Source: UBA6144 sp964399165
Lineage (GTDB): Bacteria > Bdellovibrionota > Bacteriovoracia > Bacteriovoracales > Bacteriovoracaceae
Reading direction: 5' to 3'
NCBI GenBank assembly: GCA_964399165.1
Contig: CAYNPO010000008.1
Coordinates: 99,998-163,997 of the forward strand
DNA length: 64,000 nt
Shown here: piece by piece, positions 61,332-64,000 of the stretch
How positions within the stretch are numbered: position 1 is the first letter of the stretch
How the letters are laid out: every line of letters begins with the position of its first letter
The notes under the pieces: model-generated
What the model saw: only the letters and a program-made list of their open reading frames with translations
What the model was told of the DNA's origin: nothing
Database searches by the model: none
Position numbers and translations under genes: made by a program

Positions 61332-62324
61332 GTGGACGTTCTCGTGTACCATGCGCAACCGTTCGAGCGTCCCCACCTCGAGAGGGCCTTCGAGTCCTCC
61401 CCCCATGCCCTGCATTTCGTGGAAGGCCGCCTCACGGAGGACAACATAGGGCTGGCAGCCGGCTATTCCGCCATCAGTTGCTTCGTGCACGACCGCCTCA
61501 ATCGTGAAGTTCTTCTCCGGCTGCGCAAAGGGGGAACCTCCTTCATCGCCCTTCGATGTTCGGGCCACGATCACGTGGACCTGGAGTCGGCGCGGGAGCT
61601 GGGTATCCGGGTGGCCAACGTCCCCGACTACACTCCTTACGCCGTGGCCGAACACGCCGCCGCCCTGGTTCTCGCACTGGCCCGCCGCCTCCCCGTCGCC
61701 TACCAACTGGGGAAAAGCGGCGACTTCCGCTTGGATCACCTCGTCGGGACCCAGTTGCACGGAAAGACCGTGGGCGTGGTGGGCACCGGACGCATCGGCC
61801 GGGCCTTCGGGAGAATCATGCGCGGCCTGGGTTGCCGGTTGATCGCCCACGACCCCCTTCCCTCCCAGGAATATGCCCTGGAAACGGGCTGCGAATACAT
61901 GGGGCTCCACGAGGTGTTCCGGGCCAGCGACGTCCTCTCACTCCAGCTTCCCCTCACGCCGGAAACCCACCACATGATGGATGAAGCCAACCTGCGGCGC
62001 TTGAAGCCAGGGGTTATTTTCATCAACACATCCCGCGGCGGGCTGGTGGACACCTGGGCCCTGCTGCAGCTCTTGCAGGAAGGCCGCATCGCCGCCGCCG
62101 GGCTCGACGTCCTCGAGGGTGAGCCCGGATTGTTCTTCCATGACCACTCCGCACGAGGAACGCCGAACGACAGCCTGATCCTCCTTCAGGCGCTTCCCAA
62201 TGTGCTGGTCACCGGCCACCAGGGATACCTCACGCATGAAGCGCTCTGGCAGATCGCCGACGGCACCCGCCGCAATGTGGACGAGCAGGCGCAGGGAAGG
62301 CCACTTTCTCGCGGGCTGGCCTGA
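61332..62324 (+). CDS. D-2-hydroxyacid dehydrogenase, D-lactate dehydrogenase-like
   Basis: The GTG at 61332 follows a GGAGG site. The 330-residue protein has the family NAD-binding GVVGTGRIGRAFGRIMRGLG, the substrate-side PDYTPYAVAEHAAALVLALARRL, FINTSRGGLVDTWALL and the catalytic His region HQGYLTHEAL, closest to LdhA-type enzymes that reduce pyruvate to D-lactate. Its substrate could be another 2-keto acid. Confidence 0.93.
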   Translation: MDVLVYHAQPFERPHLERAFESSPHALHFVEGRLTEDNIGLAAGYSAISCFVHDRLNREVLLRLRKGGTSFIALRCSGHDHVDLESARELGIRVANVPDYTPYAVAEHAAALVLALARRLPVAYQLGKSGDFRLDHLVGTQLHGKTVGVVGTGRIGRAFGRIMRGLGCRLIAHDPLPSQEYALETGCEYMGLHEVFRASDVLSLQLPLTPETHHMMDEANLRRLKPGVIFINTSRGGLVDTWALLQLLQEGRIAAAGLDVLEGEPGLFFHDHSARGTPNDSLILLQALPNVLVTGHQGYLTHEALWQIADGTRRNVDEQAQGRPLSRGLA

Positions 62325-62332
62325 CCCGTGTC

Positions 62333-62560
62333 TTAGCCTTTACGGCGGTGAATTTCCTGTTCCAGGGAACAAAGGGTTTCCCGCTCCACATCGAGCAAGG
62401 CCCGAGTCACCATCCTGCCGCCCAGGCCCTGGGCCTGTTCGTCGAAGTCAACGTCCACCGGCGCCCGCACGTCGTTCTCCAAACGCCGGATACGGTCTTG
62501 CAGGGCGTTCCTGCGCACCAACAGCTCTTCCAGGGAAATTTTAACAAGGCTTTTGTCCAT
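62333..62560 (-). CDS. DksA/TraR-like coiled-coil protein lacking the zinc finger
   Basis: The 75-residue protein matches only the N-terminal coiled coil of DksA/TraR: KISLEELLVRRNALQDRIRRLEND, VDFDEQAQG and LDVERETLCSLEQEIHRR. The Cys4 zinc finger that follows in DksA is absent and the frame stops. The Asp-rich tip expected to enter the RNA polymerase secondary channel appears as the DVDFDEQ segment. It ends 9 bases after the dehydrogenase gene on the opposite strand. Confidence 0.6.
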   Translation of the reverse strand: MDKSLVKISLEELLVRRNALQDRIRRLENDVRAPVDVDFDEQAQGLGGRMVTRALLDVERETLCSLEQEIHRRKG

Positions 62561-62687
62561 GGGATCCTCCAGCCCTGAACATAACTGCGGGTGCCGCTCT
62601 CGACACTGACGAAGATCATGTTATGACATGGCCGCGCTCATCCGAGATGACCTGCAGGAAGGATAAATTAGCGCCAGGAGAACAAAA

Positions 62688-63089
62688 ATGAGAATGCCCT
62701 ATTACGCTCTTTGGCTCGACCACCAGAAGGCCATGCTGTGTGGATATGCTCCCCAAAAAGTAGCCACCGGCATCTTTAAAGCCGAGGAAAGACCCCGGCA
62801 TCACAACCACAACCCACGGGACGTGAAGGATAAGGGCCATGAGCGGTTCTACCACCAGCTTGCGCAAGCCTTGGATGGCGTCCAGGGCATCGTGCTGATC
62901 GGACCGGGAGAGGCCAAGCGCGAATTCAGGCATTACCTGGAACAGCGCCACCCGGCTTTGGGTCGCAACGTCCTAGCGATGCTTCCCTTGGGGCAGCGTC
63001 CCTCTTGGCCCCTCATCCAATCCCTCGCCTCTCCCCTCATACTCCCACTGGTCCGTGAGGCCAGCCAAGAAGGAGCCCTCTCATGCTGA
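62688..63089 (+). CDS. small 'translational machinery protein' family member (eRF1-domain-like)
   Basis: The 133-residue protein opens with YYALWLDHQKAMLCGY, has a His-rich stretch (RPRHHNHNP), and ends with GIVLIGPGEAKREFRHYLEQ, the LIGPG-AK core of proteins annotated as translational machinery or host attachment-like with an eRF1 domain 2 fold. It overlaps the start of the stress protein gene, suggesting coupling. Function uncertain. Confidence 0.65.
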   Translation: MRMPYYALWLDHQKAMLCGYAPQKVATGIFKAEERPRHHNHNPRDVKDKGHERFYHQLAQALDGVQGIVLIGPGEAKREFRHYLEQRHPALGRNVLAMLPLGQRPSWPLIQSLASPLILPLVREASQEGALSC

Positions 63090-63949
63090 ACCACCCGCGC
63101 ATCCTGGTCTGCACCGACTTCTCCCCTCACGCCGACCGGGCCTTGAAAGTGGCCGCCCGCCTGGCCAAGAAGTCCGGGGGTACCGTGCGTCTTCTGCACG
63201 TGGCCGGCGCCGACCCGTGGTACACCACGACGGGCGAAGCCGTGCTGGGTGAATGGGCCCCGTTGGCAAGGACCGCGTTGATGGATCTCGCTATGGCCCA
63301 AGTCAAACGCTGCGGAGTGGAAGCCAAGATCGAGGTGGCCGTCGGCGAGGACCCCGCACGAGGCATCCGCAAACGGATCGTGGAAGGCCGCCCGGAATTG
63401 GTGGTGCTGGGTTGCAAGGGCGCCGGCGAGATCGCAGGCTCCGGTATCGGTTCCATCACCCGCAAAACCCTCGCGACCAGCCCTTCGCCGGTCCTGGTGG
63501 TCCGCACTGAGGCCCCCCCCACCCGAGTAGCCGCCTTGCTGGATGGGGAAGAGGACATGGCCCCTTGCCTGGACTGGGCCGACGACCTCGGGAACCTGGA
63601 GGGGGCGGCACGGGAAGCCATCTCCCTCGTCCCTGACTTCGACTTCTACGTGGGCTCCCTGGAATACTCCGCCCCCCTCGCTCAATCCATTGCGGAAACG
63701 GTTGAAAGGCGCGTGGGCATCCTGCGCGACGAAATCCGCGCCAAACTAGGCTCGCGCCAAGCGCAGATCACCGTGACCCGCGCCGGCACCTCCGGAGTGG
63801 CCGCGAGCCTGGTGGACCTGCTGCACGGCCATGGTGTGGGGTTGGCGGTGGTGAGGGGGCATCACAAGAAATGGGCGGAAAGATTCTTGTTGGGATCTGT
63901 GAGTAACCGGGTGCTGGAGTTATTTAACGGCAACGTTCTCGTCTGCTAA
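63083..63949 (+). CDS. tandem universal stress protein
   Basis: The 288-residue protein carries a full UspA domain in residues 1-145 (ILVCTDFSPHADRALKVAARLA ... LVVLGCKGAGEIAGSGIGSITRKTLATSPSPVLVVR) with the ATP loop G-2x-G-9x-G pattern. The second half is a diverged UspA-like domain (LVDLLHGHGVGLAVVRGHHKK ... GSVSNRVLELFNGNVLV). Its ATG lies inside the preceding gene. Confidence 0.93.
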   Translation: MLNHPRILVCTDFSPHADRALKVAARLAKKSGGTVRLLHVAGADPWYTTTGEAVLGEWAPLARTALMDLAMAQVKRCGVEAKIEVAVGEDPARGIRKRIVEGRPELVVLGCKGAGEIAGSGIGSITRKTLATSPSPVLVVRTEAPPTRVAALLDGEEDMAPCLDWADDLGNLEGAAREAISLVPDFDFYVGSLEYSAPLAQSIAETVERRVGILRDEIRAKLGSRQAQITVTRAGTSGVAASLVDLLHGHGVGLAVVRGHHKKWAERFLLGSVSNRVLELFNGNVLVC

Positions 63950-64000
63950 ACTGCCCCACTTGAATGGTGCTGCCCTGGCACCCAAGCGCCCTTTCTGGGC
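63950..64000. other. terminal intergenic stretch, nothing clear
   Basis: The last 51 bases contain a short GGTGC/GGCACC-type inverted repeat but no gene start or clear terminator before the window ends. Confidence 0.4.

Noticed and set aside
1..64000. tRNA, rRNA, CRISPR array or prophage
   Set aside because: No cloverleaf-like gaps, regularly spaced repeats, integrase or structural phage genes were seen in any gap; all gaps are shorter than about 230 bases.

Overview
The window looks like a chromosomal segment of a GC-rich, motile, Gram-negative bacterium of the Bdellovibrionota (Bdellovibrio/Oligoflexia-like). This is inferred from four things: a TIGR02147-family regulator next to a secreted peptidase, a Bdellovibrio-like flagellin, the abundance of short secreted or lipoprotein genes of the form MKxLL..., and an unusually large set of exported peptidases. 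No rRNA, tRNA, CRISPR array, insertion sequence, integrase or phage gene was seen. Base composition is even and there is no gap above about 230 bases between genes, so this reads as stable chromosome and not a mobile island.

Layout. 1-10.6 kb: truncated rlmF, dctA, a large secreted hydrolase-like protein, a snapalysin-like peptidase, a DUF3617 protein, a TIGR02147 regulator coupled to a secreted HExxH protein with a near-perfect operator-like palindrome upstream, a haloalkane dehalogenase-like hydrolase, a DsbA/DsbB-like pair and a MarC protein. 10.6-19.8 kb: rhomboid protease, a two-gene subtilase plus 993-residue secreted protein operon, and three paralogous lipoproteins in tandem. 19.9-32.7 kb: AtoE-like transporter, protein-glutaminase-like enzyme, hybrid histidine kinase with a stand-alone receiver, MGT glycosyltransferase, DUF924, a cluster with two exported proteases flanking a TPR/winged-helix protein, a possible caspase-fold protein and flagellin. 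32.8-43.5 kb: DoxX, M28 aminopeptidase, FMN reductase, a Rieske oxidoreductase-hemerythrin-small exported protein operon, MATE pump, PAP2 lipoprotein, degenerate HD-GYP protein, BON protein and a Gln-rich 52-residue protein. 43.7-50.4 kb: a metzincin-like peptidase and, 5 kb away, a lipoprotein paralogue that has lost all three zinc-binding histidines, with DnaJ-like, Nudix, aminotransferase V, pyridoxamine-oxidase-like, L,D-transpeptidase and FKBP genes between. 50.5-64 kb: the pxpBCA 5-oxoprolinase operon with an NRAMP-like transporter, a ybhP-clsB-ybhN-like operon, a transglutaminase-elicitor-like protein, two c-type cytochromes, a beta-CASP nuclease, a D-lactate dehydrogenase-like enzyme, a DksA-like coiled coil without its zinc finger, and a universal stress protein pair.

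Together the genes describe an organism investing heavily in exported protein-modifying enzymes: serine, metallo- and cysteine-type peptidases plus two deamidase/transglutaminase-like proteins. Envelope lipid and periplasmic redox functions are interspersed. Several exported peptidases are translationally coupled to a predicted regulator or to a large exported partner of unknown function; these, the lipoprotein triplet and the metzincin/pseudo-metzincin pair are the least explained parts.
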